Positions 16,528 to 24,071 of a stretch of 49,666 nt of DNA are shown here, piece after piece. Origin of the DNA: an uncultured Actinomycetes bacterium (GTDB lineage: Bacteria; Actinomycetota; Actinomycetes; S36-B12); NCBI GenBank assembly GCA_903832025.1, contig CAIKZY010000033.1, positions 1-49,666 on the forward strand, written 5' to 3'. The position numbers and the translations under genes were made by a program. The notes beneath the pieces were generated by a model. That model searched no databases. It was not told the origin of the DNA and saw only the letters and a list, made by a program, of their open reading frames with translations. Each line of letters starts with the position of its first letter. Position 1 is the stretch's first letter.

Positions 16528-17022
16528 GTGCCCGGTCAACACACGCTCGCTGAAACCGAGAATCAGGTCACCACTCGACTGGCCGGCATGGACTTGGACT
16601 TCGATGCCATGGCCGTGACGTCGAACCTGTTTCGCGCGGCAAACTCAGCCCGTAACTACCTCGAACGCACGGTGCTTGCCCGGGTGAACCTGACGTGGAC
16701 GGCATTTGTCGTGCTGTGGGTGGCGTGGATCTGGGAGACCGGTGAGACGCGCGAGATCGCGGCGGAGACCGGTGTATCCAAGGCGACCTTGTCCGGAGTG
16801 CTGGCCACCCTCGAAGGGCGCGGCCTGCTCACGCGCACGCGTGGCAAGCACGACGGTCGATTGGTGGTGGTCGAGCTGACACCGGCCGGCAAGCGCGTGA
16901 TGAAGCGGCTGTTCCCGGAATTCAATGCCGCCGAGCGCGAGGTGACTCGGTTGATCGCCAAGGAGCATCTGGGCGATGCCGCTCAGTACCTGCGGACCAT
17001 CACCACCGCAACGCAGGTATAG
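16528..17022 (+). CDS. MarR-family transcriptional regulator
   Basis: 164-residue winged-helix regulator. The DNA-binding part is TREIAAETGVSKATLSGVLATLEGRGLLTRTRGKHDGRLVVVELTPAGKRV: recognition helix plus wing with the D-x-R signature. Flanking helices form the dimer interface. The start is GTG 16528 with GGAGG 4 nt upstream. Its probable targets are the four GTTCGG...CCGAAC-type palindromes, two of which are identical and one of which is in its own promoter. Repressor relieved by an aromatic or amine ligand is the usual mode; ligand unknown. Its stop lies in a 16-bp tandem repeat. Confidence 0.88.
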   Translation: MPGQHTLAETENQVTTRLAGMDLDFDAMAVTSNLFRAANSARNYLERTVLARVNLTWTAFVVLWVAWIWETGETREIAAETGVSKATLSGVLATLEGRGLLTRTRGKHDGRLVVVELTPAGKRVMKRLFPEFNAAEREVTRLIAKEHLGDAAQYLRTITTATQV

Positions 17023-17055
17023 CCCAACGCAGGTATAGCCCAACGCAGGGATAGC
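17011..17055. repeat. 16-bp tandem repeat over the marR stop codon
   Basis: ACGCAGGTATAGCCCA twice (17011-17026, 17027-17042) plus a partial third copy with one change (17043-17055). The marR stop TAG is in the first unit. Confidence 0.9.
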
Positions 17056-17075
17056 GCGCGGCCAGGATCGTATGA

Positions 17076-17108
17076 GTAACGCGCGCGGGGCTTGAGCTCG
17101 CGCGTTAC
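17076..17108. terminator. Bidirectional hairpin between convergent marR and PuuD-like genes
   Basis: Perfect 10-bp arms GTAACGCGCG (17076-17085) and CGCGCGTTAC (17099-17108) with a 13-nt loop. It lies between two convergent genes and overlaps the stop of the minus-strand gene. Confidence 0.7.
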
Positions 17109-17800
17109 CGCCGGTCGCATGCTGCAACGAACGCCCTGGCCACCGAGAGCTGGTCAGGATCAACGTCCCAGGTGTCCTCCGGATGCCACTGGACTCCGGC
17201 GGTCCATGCCGGCGCCGGACACCACACGGCTTCCACCGTTTCGTCCTCGGCCCTGCCCACGACCTCCAGGCCTTCGGCAACGACGTCGATAGCCTGATGG
17301 TGATAGCACGATCCGCGAACAGTGTCACCGCGCAGACCCATCATCGGGGCATTGCCGGTCAGCGCGACGGTGCGAACCTGGTGCCGGTGGTGCTGCGGCA
17401 TGTCCACGATCAGGCGTCCACCCAGGGCGGTGTTGAGCACGTGCAGACCGCGGCAGACCGCAAGGAGGGGGATTGCGGTGTCCAGGCAGTAGCGCACCAG
17501 GGTGATATCGGATTCATCCTGGACATCGTCCATGTCGTACAGCGATGGATGGCCGTCCGAGCAGCCGTAGCGGGTCGGTCGGATGTCACCGCCGCCGGGC
17601 ATCAGCACGCCATCAACCCCGGCAAGCCGTTCGGCCCAGTTCAGGGCATCCGGGTCGTTTCCCGGCAGCAGGGTGATCGGGTCGCCGCCGGCGGCCCAGA
17701 TCCATTCGGCAAGTGCTCGGGAGGTGACCACTCCCCGGTAGCGCAAGGCGCTGGCCGACTCGGTGAACCTGCCGAGGATGGCAATCTTCGGACGTGGCAT
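17105..17800 (-). CDS. Peptidase C26 / PuuD-like gamma-glutamyl hydrolase
   Basis: 231 residues. LLAVCRGLHVLNTALGGRLI carries the nucleophilic Cys in the CRG context typical of PuuD. LMPGGGDIRPTRYG and GVQWHPEDTW (catalytic His/Glu) complete the family pattern. In E. coli PuuD releases GABA from gamma-glutamyl-GABA in the last step of glutamylated putrescine catabolism. Here it should remove glutamate from a gamma-glutamylated product made by GS1 or GS2, possibly with a different side chain. GGAGG lies 5 nt before ATG 17800. Divergent from the aldehyde dehydrogenase operon across operator site 4. Confidence 0.88.
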   Translation of the reverse strand: MPRPKIAILGRFTESASALRYRGVVTSRALAEWIWAAGGDPITLLPGNDPDALNWAERLAGVDGVLMPGGGDIRPTRYGCSDGHPSLYDMDDVQDESDITLVRYCLDTAIPLLAVCRGLHVLNTALGGRLIVDMPQHHRHQVRTVALTGNAPMMGLRGDTVRGSCYHHQAIDVVAEGLEVVGRAEDETVEAVWCPAPAWTAGVQWHPEDTWDVDPDQLSVARAFVAACDRR

Positions 17801-17837
17801 GAAACCTCCAAGTAGGTGGTGGCCGGGCCGATAATTT

Positions 17838-17851
17838 GTTAGGGTCCAAAC
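17838..17851. promoter_or_regulatory. 14-bp palindrome (site 4) between PuuD-like and aldehyde dehydrogenase genes
   Basis: GTTAGGGTCCAAAC. Read on the minus strand it differs from site 1 at two symmetric positions (C4 to T, G11 to T), so dyad symmetry is retained. It would control both divergent operons. Confidence 0.5.
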
Positions 17852-17911
17852 GATTTCCCTGAGAAGTATGGCACTGCCGACTTCTCATCGTCTCGAACAT
17901 GGAGCAGCCGC

Positions 17912-19375
17912 ATGTCCCTGATCACCGTCGCCGGAGTGAGCGTCGACACCCGCCACTGGATCGGTGGTCAACGTGTGTCCTCGTCGTCAACGTTTGAATC
18001 CGTCAGTCCGGTCGACGGCACCGTGCTCGGCGCGGTGGCACGAGGGGGCAAGGACGAGGCTGATGCCGCCGTGGCCGCAGCCAAGGCGGCGTTCACCCAA
18101 TGGTCTCGCATGGGCGCCCAGGCCCGTGCAGAGATCCTGTTCCGACTGGCCGACCTGGTCGAGGAGCACGTGGAGCCACTGGCACAGCTGGAAACGATGG
18201 ACAACGGCTCACTGCTGCGCAGCCACCGACGCGGAGTCATGCCTCGGGTCGCGATGAACATTCGTTTCTTCGCCGAGTACGCCGCGACCTCGTTGCACCA
18301 TCCGGAGTTCCAGACCCGCGGGCACACCAACCATGTGAGCTGGGATCCCTCGGGAGTGGCAGTGATCATCACCCCGTGGAATGCCCCGCTGATGCTGGCC
18401 ACCTGGCGCATCGGCCCGGCACTGGCATCAGGGGACACCGTGGTGGCCAAGCCGCCGGAGTGGGCACCGTTGACAGCGTCGTACTTCGCCGACCTCACCC
18501 ATCAAGCCGGCCTGCCCGCCGGGGTGTTCAATGTCGTGCAAGGCCTGGGAACCGAGGCGGGAGCGGCCCTGACCGCGAACCGGGACGTCTCGCGCATCTG
18601 CTTCACCGGATCGGTGCCGACGGCCAAAGTGATCGCGCACGCCGCCGCCGACAACCTCATCCCGTGCTCATTCGAGCTCGGCGGAAAGAGTCCGACCGTC
18701 ATCTTCGATGATGCCGATCTTGACCTGGCGGTTGACCTGGCCATCGAGCAGTACGACAACGCCGGGCAGGTATGCCTGGCCGGGACGCGACTGCTGGTGC
18801 AGGACACCATCGCCGAGGCCTTCACCGAGCGCTTCGTGGAGCGGGCACGAACGATCCGGCAAGGCGATCCCCGTGATGAGGACACGCAGATCGGTCCGAA
18901 TATTCACCTGGCGCACGTGGAGCGGGTGCGCGGATTCATCGATCGCGCGCAGGCCGACGGTGCCACGGTGGTCTATGGGGGCCAGGTCAATGCCGAGCTC
19001 GGGCCGCACTACCTGCAACCGACCTTGATCCGCGATGCCGCACCGGGCAGTGAAATCCTGACGCAGGAGGTGTTCGGCCCGGTGCTGACCATGCAGACAT
19101 TCAGCACCGAGGAGCAGGTCCTGGAACTGGCCAACGGCACCGAATTCGGCCTGGCGGCATGCGTCGTGACCGGTGACCGCAGCAGGGCCGAGCGATTCTG
19201 CGAGCACCTGGTGGCCGGCACGATCTGGGTGAACTGCTTCTTCGTCCGCGACCTGTCCGCGCCGTTTGGCGGTTCGAAGAAGTCCGGCATCGGCCGCGAG
19301 GGCGGACTGTGGTCCTTCGACTTCTATGCCGACGTGAAGAACACCGTCTATGCGCCCACCGGCTGGAAGGCCTAG
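17912..19375 (+). CDS. Aldehyde dehydrogenase (HpaE-like)
   Basis: NAD(P)-dependent aldehyde dehydrogenase, 487 residues. Catalytic Glu in FELGGKSPTVIFDDADLDLAV, catalytic Cys in QYDNAGQVCLAGTRLLV, C-terminal FGGSKKSGIGREGG. Order with the next two genes (dehydrogenase, class III dioxygenase, FAH protein) matches hpaE-hpaD-hpaG of homoprotocatechuate degradation. There HpaE oxidises 5-carboxymethyl-2-hydroxymuconic semialdehyde. That role is therefore likely, but an oxidation of a gamma-glutamyl aldehyde cannot be excluded. First gene of a tightly packed operon running to about 24.9 kb. Confidence 0.88.
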   Translation: MSLITVAGVSVDTRHWIGGQRVSSSSTFESVSPVDGTVLGAVARGGKDEADAAVAAAKAAFTQWSRMGAQARAEILFRLADLVEEHVEPLAQLETMDNGSLLRSHRRGVMPRVAMNIRFFAEYAATSLHHPEFQTRGHTNHVSWDPSGVAVIITPWNAPLMLATWRIGPALASGDTVVAKPPEWAPLTASYFADLTHQAGLPAGVFNVVQGLGTEAGAALTANRDVSRICFTGSVPTAKVIAHAAADNLIPCSFELGGKSPTVIFDDADLDLAVDLAIEQYDNAGQVCLAGTRLLVQDTIAEAFTERFVERARTIRQGDPRDEDTQIGPNIHLAHVERVRGFIDRAQADGATVVYGGQVNAELGPHYLQPTLIRDAAPGSEILTQEVFGPVLTMQTFSTEEQVLELANGTEFGLAACVVTGDRSRAERFCEHLVAGTIWVNCFFVRDLSAPFGGSKKSGIGREGGLWSFDFYADVKNTVYAPTGWKA

Positions 19376-19377
19376 CC

Positions 19378-20277
19378 ATGGGTGAGGTTGTCGCGGCAGG
19401 ACTGCTGTCCCACGTCCCCACGATCATGCTGCCCAAGGCCACGCGCCTGGAGCTCAATGCGGGCAAGGAGATTTCCCTGGTCCCCGCCCTGGAGCAGCTG
19501 CGGGCGGATGTGTTCGACACCTACGACTACGACACGGTGCTGCTGATCGACTCGCACTGGTTCACCACCGTTGAATTCGTCATCACCGCCCAGGATCGTC
19601 GCTCGGGCCTGTTCACTGCCGAGGAGCTGCCGCGCGGCATGTGCCGCATTCCGTACGACTGGCGAGGTGACCCGGAACTTGCCCATGCCATCGCCGAGCA
19701 GGGACAGCCGCATGGCACCTGGATCACGGCCAATGATGACCACTACCTGCCGCTGTACTACCCATCGGTGAACCTGTGGAGCTACCTGGGCAAGGGCAAC
19801 GATGACAAGGCCTGGATGTCGATGAGCGTGTGCCAGACCGGTGACACCGAGGACTTCCTGCGCGTGGGCCGCGCGATCGGCGCCGCGATCACCGCCAGTG
19901 AGCGCAAGGTGATCATCATCGCGACCGGCTCGATGTCCCATACCTTCTACCCGCTGCGCGAGCTGCGCAAGCACGAGGCCAGCGATCCGTCCCATATCTT
20001 CAGCCCCCAGGCACGCGAGGCCGACCTGCAGCGACTGCAATGGTTTGCGCTGGGCCGCCATGATCTGGTGCTGGACACCATGGGTGAGTTCATGCAGTAC
20101 CGCCCGGAGGGCAAGTTCGCGCACTACCTGATGATGGCGGCGGCCCTGGGTGAGGCAGACTTCTGCGCACCGGGCGTGCAGCTCTCCGATTACGAGAATT
20201 CCATCGGCACGTCCCAGGTCCATGTGTGGTTCGACCGGCCGGCCACTGGCTGGACACGAAAGGAAGCAGCGGTATGA
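19378..20277 (+). CDS. Class III (LigB-type) extradiol ring-cleavage dioxygenase, HpaD-like
   Basis: 299 residues, non-heme Fe(II) dioxygenase of the LigB fold. Candidate metal and active-site residues are in LLSHVPTIM, LLIDSHWFTT, NDDHYLPLYYPSVNL and TGSMSHTF. The start ATG 19378 is 2 nt after the previous stop; the extra N-terminal residues in the ORF track are a shadow of the aldehyde dehydrogenase. Homologues cleave homoprotocatechuate or similar catechols. Its presence means the cluster handles an aromatic ring carrying two hydroxyls. Substrate inferred from gene order only. Confidence 0.86.
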   Translation: MGEVVAAGLLSHVPTIMLPKATRLELNAGKEISLVPALEQLRADVFDTYDYDTVLLIDSHWFTTVEFVITAQDRRSGLFTAEELPRGMCRIPYDWRGDPELAHAIAEQGQPHGTWITANDDHYLPLYYPSVNLWSYLGKGNDDKAWMSMSVCQTGDTEDFLRVGRAIGAAITASERKVIIIATGSMSHTFYPLRELRKHEASDPSHIFSPQAREADLQRLQWFALGRHDLVLDTMGEFMQYRPEGKFAHYLMMAAALGEADFCAPGVQLSDYENSIGTSQVHVWFDRPATGWTRKEAAV

Positions 20278-21152
20278 GTGAGTTCCGACGGATCCTGCTC
20301 GGCGGAGCACCGGTGCTCACCGAACGCCACGGTGATGAACTGGTTGCCGGTGATGGCCGTACGGTGGACATCAACCAGGCCATCCACCTGGCACCGGTGG
20401 AGCCAACCAAGATCATCTGCGTGCACCTGAACTATGACTCGCGCACCCGGGAATTCATGACCAAGCTGCCACCGGCGCCGACGTACTTTCATAAGCCCAT
20501 CACCGCGCTGAACTCGCACATGGGTGAGGTGGTACGCCCCCAAGGGTGCAAGTGGCTGAATTACGAAGGCGAGATCGTCATCGTGATCGGTCGGACCTGC
20601 CGCAATATCTCCCCCGACCAGGCTGCCGACTACATCGCCGGCTACACCGTGGGCAATGACTACGGTCTGCATGACTTCCGTGACACTGATGCCGGCTCCA
20701 TGCTGCGCGTGAAGGGAGCGGACACCCTGGCGCCGATCGGTCCGGGCCTGGTGACCGACTGGGATTTCCGCAACAAGGGCATCCGCACCATCGTCAATGG
20801 CCAGGTCAAGCAGGACTCCACCACCGCTGAGATGGAGTGGGACATGCACTACCTGGTGGCCGATATTGCCCGCACCATCACCTTGGTCCCCGGCGACATC
20901 CTGTTCTCCGGCACCCCGGCCTTCTCCCGGACCGTGTACCCCGGCGACGTGGTGACGGTCGAGGTGGAAGGCCTGGGCGCACTGACCAACACGATCGTGG
21001 AAGGCCCGACGCCCATTCGCGCCGACGTCGGGGCTCAGCCCACCGAGAGCGAAGAGGTCATCTCGACCGCCATGGGCGGGGACTGGGAGTTTCGCGGCAT
21101 CCGTACCCCATCGAAGGATCTGTACCCATCAACGATTGAGGAGAAGTCATGA
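20274..21152 (+). CDS. Fumarylacetoacetate hydrolase-family protein (HpaG-like)
   Basis: 292 residues. The C-terminal FAH domain has the metal-site pattern NYEGEIVIVIGRTC (Glu pair), GYTVGNDYGLHDFRD and GDILFSGTPAF. In the homoprotocatechuate route HpaG acts as decarboxylase and isomerase on the ring-opened tricarboxylate. ATG 20274 overlaps the dioxygenase stop (ATGA), and the stop overlaps the ferredoxin start. HpaF, HpaH and HpaI equivalents are not seen in the window, so the lower pathway is incomplete here or uses other enzymes. Confidence 0.87.
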   Translation: MSEFRRILLGGAPVLTERHGDELVAGDGRTVDINQAIHLAPVEPTKIICVHLNYDSRTREFMTKLPPAPTYFHKPITALNSHMGEVVRPQGCKWLNYEGEIVIVIGRTCRNISPDQAADYIAGYTVGNDYGLHDFRDTDAGSMLRVKGADTLAPIGPGLVTDWDFRNKGIRTIVNGQVKQDSTTAEMEWDMHYLVADIARTITLVPGDILFSGTPAFSRTVYPGDVVTVEVEGLGALTNTIVEGPTPIRADVGAQPTESEEVISTAMGGDWEFRGIRTPSKDLYPSTIEEKS

Positions 21153-21334
21153 AGGTCACCGTTGACATGGACAAGTGCCAGCACTACGGACAGTGCTGCT
21201 TCGAGGCACCGGACGTCTTCGAACTCGATGCGGACGGCAAGTTGCAGTACGTGGCCGACGTCGCCGAGGAGCGACGCGCCGATGTGGAAAGCGCCGCTGA
21301 CGTCTGCCCCATGCAGGCAATCGTCGTCGAGTAG
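21149..21334 (+). CDS. Single-cluster [3Fe-4S] ferredoxin (P450 redox partner type)
   Basis: 61 residues. Cluster ligands: DKCQHYGQCC near the N-terminus (C-x5-C with a third Cys next to it) and DVCPMQAIVVE at the end. A short, acidic protein of this kind typically delivers electrons to actinobacterial P450s, as MorB does for P450mor in morpholine-degrading mycobacteria. ATG overlaps the FAH stop and the reductase follows 3 nt later. It probably serves both P450s of the window, which have no adjacent ferredoxin of their own. Confidence 0.9.
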   Translation: MKVTVDMDKCQHYGQCCFEAPDVFELDADGKLQYVADVAEERRADVESAADVCPMQAIVVE

Positions 21335-21337
21335 TCG

Positions 21338-22516
21338 ATGACCGGCATCGTCATCGTCGGCGCCGGCCTCGGCGGCCTGCGCACCGCGGAGTCTGCTCGT
21401 GCAGCGGGCTACCAGGGACCGATCACCATCGTTGGCGAGGAATCCCATCTGCCGTACAACCGTCCACCCCTGTCCAAGGAAGCACTGTCCACCGGTGTGG
21501 CAGTGGACGACCTGCATTTTCGGCGCAAGCCATCAGTCGACGATGTCACCTGGCATCTGGGTGCACCGGCAATCGGCAGTGACCTGGTCGCACGGACGGT
21601 GACCCTGGCCGATGGAACCGTGCTTTCCTTCCAGGCCTTGGTCGCGGCCACCGGCATCCGCCCGCGCCGACTGCCGATCGATGGTCCTCAGGCCGGATGC
21701 ATCGTGCTGCGCACCGCAGATGATGCCCTGCAGTTGCGTGAGCGACTGATTCCCGGTGCGCAGGTGGTCATCCTGGGGGCAGGATTCATCGGCTGCGAGG
21801 TTGCCGCCACGGCGATCAAGCTCGGCTGCACCGTGCATGTGGTGGCCATCGATACCGAGCCGATGATCCGGCCACTGGGAGCTGAGCTCGGCTCGGCCAT
21901 GCGGGTGCGGCATGAGCACCACGGCGTGCACTTTCACCTCGGCCGCTTCGTGACCGGCTTCGTCGGCGATGAGCAGATCACCCGAGTGACCGTGGATGAC
22001 GGAACCGAACTGGCCGCAGACGTGGTCGTGGAGGCCGTGGGGTCGGTGGCCAACGTGGAGTGGCTGGCCGGGAACGGACTGGACCTGTCCGACGGGCTGC
22101 TGGTCGACGACGCCATGGCGGTCATCGATGCACCATGCCCGATGTTTGCCGTTGGCGATATCGCCCGCCATCCCAACGCCTGGTTCCCCGGCCCGGCCAG
22201 GCGCATCGAGCACTGGAATATGCCAACCGAGACCGGCAAGCGGGCCGGGCAATCACTGGCGGCGGTGCTGTCCGGTGCGCCGATGGACACCGCCGCATTT
22301 GCTGCCATGCCGTCCTTCTGGTCCGACCAGTACAGCCACAAGCTGCAGTCATTCGGCATGCCGGGCCTGGCTGACCACATCACCGTTGTCGCCGGATCAC
22401 CGGACGGCCCGTGTATCGCTGAGTACCGCCGTGACGGGCAGCTCGTCGGGGTGGTCGGCATCGACATGACGGCCGAACTGGCTCCCTATCGCAAGCAGCT
22501 CATGGGTCAGCAGTAA
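21338..22516 (+). CDS. FAD-dependent ferredoxin reductase
   Basis: 392 residues, pyridine nucleotide-disulfide type. FAD site GIVIVGAGLGGLRTAESARAAG, then LPYNRPPLSKEAL, NAD(P) site QVVILGAGFIGCEVAATAIKLG, and the second FAD motif MFAVGDIARHP. It passes electrons from NAD(P)H to the adjacent ferredoxin. The layout ferredoxin-reductase inside a ring-cleavage operon rather than beside a P450 is unusual. It implies that the operon supplies electrons to the distant P450 genes. Confidence 0.9.
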   Translation: MTGIVIVGAGLGGLRTAESARAAGYQGPITIVGEESHLPYNRPPLSKEALSTGVAVDDLHFRRKPSVDDVTWHLGAPAIGSDLVARTVTLADGTVLSFQALVAATGIRPRRLPIDGPQAGCIVLRTADDALQLRERLIPGAQVVILGAGFIGCEVAATAIKLGCTVHVVAIDTEPMIRPLGAELGSAMRVRHEHHGVHFHLGRFVTGFVGDEQITRVTVDDGTELAADVVVEAVGSVANVEWLAGNGLDLSDGLLVDDAMAVIDAPCPMFAVGDIARHPNAWFPGPARRIEHWNMPTETGKRAGQSLAAVLSGAPMDTAAFAAMPSFWSDQYSHKLQSFGMPGLADHITVVAGSPDGPCIAEYRRDGQLVGVVGIDMTAELAPYRKQLMGQQ

Positions 22517-22535
22517 CAGGGGTTATCCTCGTGCA

Positions 22536-24071
22536 ATGGCCGACGACCAAGCGTCAGGACTGCGCTTTCCGGCCGGCTCAGACGGCCACCGCAGTACCAG
22601 TGCCACCGGCCGGGCGCTGTTCGCCGATGCCGCGCGTGCGGTCAACGCCGACCTCGCCTCGGCGATCGAGCACACCAGCACCTGGCGCACCGGGTATATC
22701 CCCGCGCTGAGGGATGTGGTGATCGCCGAATCGGCGTCACCGAGTGCGGCATACGCTGTCGCTGAGGCGGGACTGGCATCTGCCCATCGGCGCTTTCGCG
22801 CGCGCAGCAACAATGACGACATCTCGGTCCACCTGTGGATGGGACAGCGGGGCGAGTCCGTGGGCTCAGTGGACGTGATCGGCCGGGAAGCACCTGCGGA
22901 AGGCCTGTCGGTGCCCTACGCCGGTCGGCTGCTGCAGGGGGATCACCTCCGGCGACAGGTCGATGCCTGGGTGGACCGCGGAATCGCGGAGCCGGGATTC
23001 GCCGAAGCGATCCATACCGTGATCGACAACCCCGACTGGCTGCAGTTGCACGGTCAGACGTTTGCCATCCTGGGTGCCGGCGCCGAGATGGCACCCACGC
23101 GCGCACTACTGCGCTGGGGTGCCACCGTCCAGGCAATAGACCTTGCTCGTCCGGCACCATGGCTGTCGTTGATCGAAGCGACCCGGGCAAGTGCCGGCCG
23201 GTTGCGCATTCCGATCGTGGCCGGTCCCGATGGACAGTTCCCATTCACCGTCGAGGGCGTGGTGCATCCGCAGGACGACGACATCATTGCCGGGGCGGCG
23301 GGGCTGAACCTGCTGACGCAGGCACCGGCGGCAGCACGATGGCTGTCTGCCATCGATGAACCCTTCGTGCTGGGCACCTACGCCTACGCCGACGGTGCAG
23401 CGCATGCATTGCTGTCCATGGCCGCAGACGCCATCATCAGCGCAATCCACGACCACGGCAAGGATCCCGCACTGGCGTTCCTGGCCACCCCGACCGATGT
23501 CTTCATGGTGCCCATTGAGGTGGTGGCGATGGCCCAGCACGCATGGGACACACGCGGCCTGGCCGGGCTAGTCCAGCGGCCACTGCGGCTGCTCGGCCAA
23601 TTCACTCCCAACTATCCCGATGTGTATCTGACTCCAGCAGACCGCGCGGTCGGATTCAACGACAGTCTGGTCTCCCAGCAAGGGCCCAATTACGCACTGG
23701 CCAAGCGCCTGCAACGCTGGCGGGCAGTGCACTCACGCGCACGTGGATCGGTGGTATCGATGAACCTGGCACCGGCAACGCGCACCACATCCGTGGTCCG
23801 CAATCGAGCCCTTGCCGCTGCGTATGCCGGCGCCGGCCGATTCGGTGTGGAGGTATTCGATCCGGACACCAGTTCGACCCTGATGACCGCCATGCTGATT
23901 CATGATCTTCGCAATCCTGAGTCCGTGGCCCAGCCCGGCACCGCATTGGACTCCCCGCTGGATCAGTTCAGTGCCTGCGCGCTGCACGGTGGGCTGTGGC
24001 GGTCGGCGTACGCACCACGATCGGTGATGACGATTGCCGCATTGACCGGCATGCTGGACCGGGGATCATGA
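22536..24071 (+). CDS. Conserved-looking protein of unknown function with Rossmann-like segment
   Basis: 511 residues; I do not recognise the family with certainty. The middle contains FAILGAGAEMAPTRALLRWG followed by ATVQAIDLARP, which looks like a nucleotide-binding beta-alpha-beta (GxGxxM) with an acidic end. Further on are DIIAGAAGLNLLTQAPAAARWL, a segment LGTYAYADGAAHALLSMAADAI, and LAFLATPTDVFMVP. No signal peptide or membrane segment. TTATCC about 7 nt before ATG 22536 could be a -10 for a leaderless message, but it may simply belong to the upstream operon. Its stop overlaps the L,D-transpeptidase start. Could be a reductase or methyltransferase-like enzyme of the pathway. Confidence 0.6.
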   Translation: MADDQASGLRFPAGSDGHRSTSATGRALFADAARAVNADLASAIEHTSTWRTGYIPALRDVVIAESASPSAAYAVAEAGLASAHRRFRARSNNDDISVHLWMGQRGESVGSVDVIGREAPAEGLSVPYAGRLLQGDHLRRQVDAWVDRGIAEPGFAEAIHTVIDNPDWLQLHGQTFAILGAGAEMAPTRALLRWGATVQAIDLARPAPWLSLIEATRASAGRLRIPIVAGPDGQFPFTVEGVVHPQDDDIIAGAAGLNLLTQAPAAARWLSAIDEPFVLGTYAYADGAAHALLSMAADAIISAIHDHGKDPALAFLATPTDVFMVPIEVVAMAQHAWDTRGLAGLVQRPLRLLGQFTPNYPDVYLTPADRAVGFNDSLVSQQGPNYALAKRLQRWRAVHSRARGSVVSMNLAPATRTTSVVRNRALAAAYAGAGRFGVEVFDPDTSSTLMTAMLIHDLRNPESVAQPGTALDSPLDQFSACALHGGLWRSAYAPRSVMTIAALTGMLDRGS

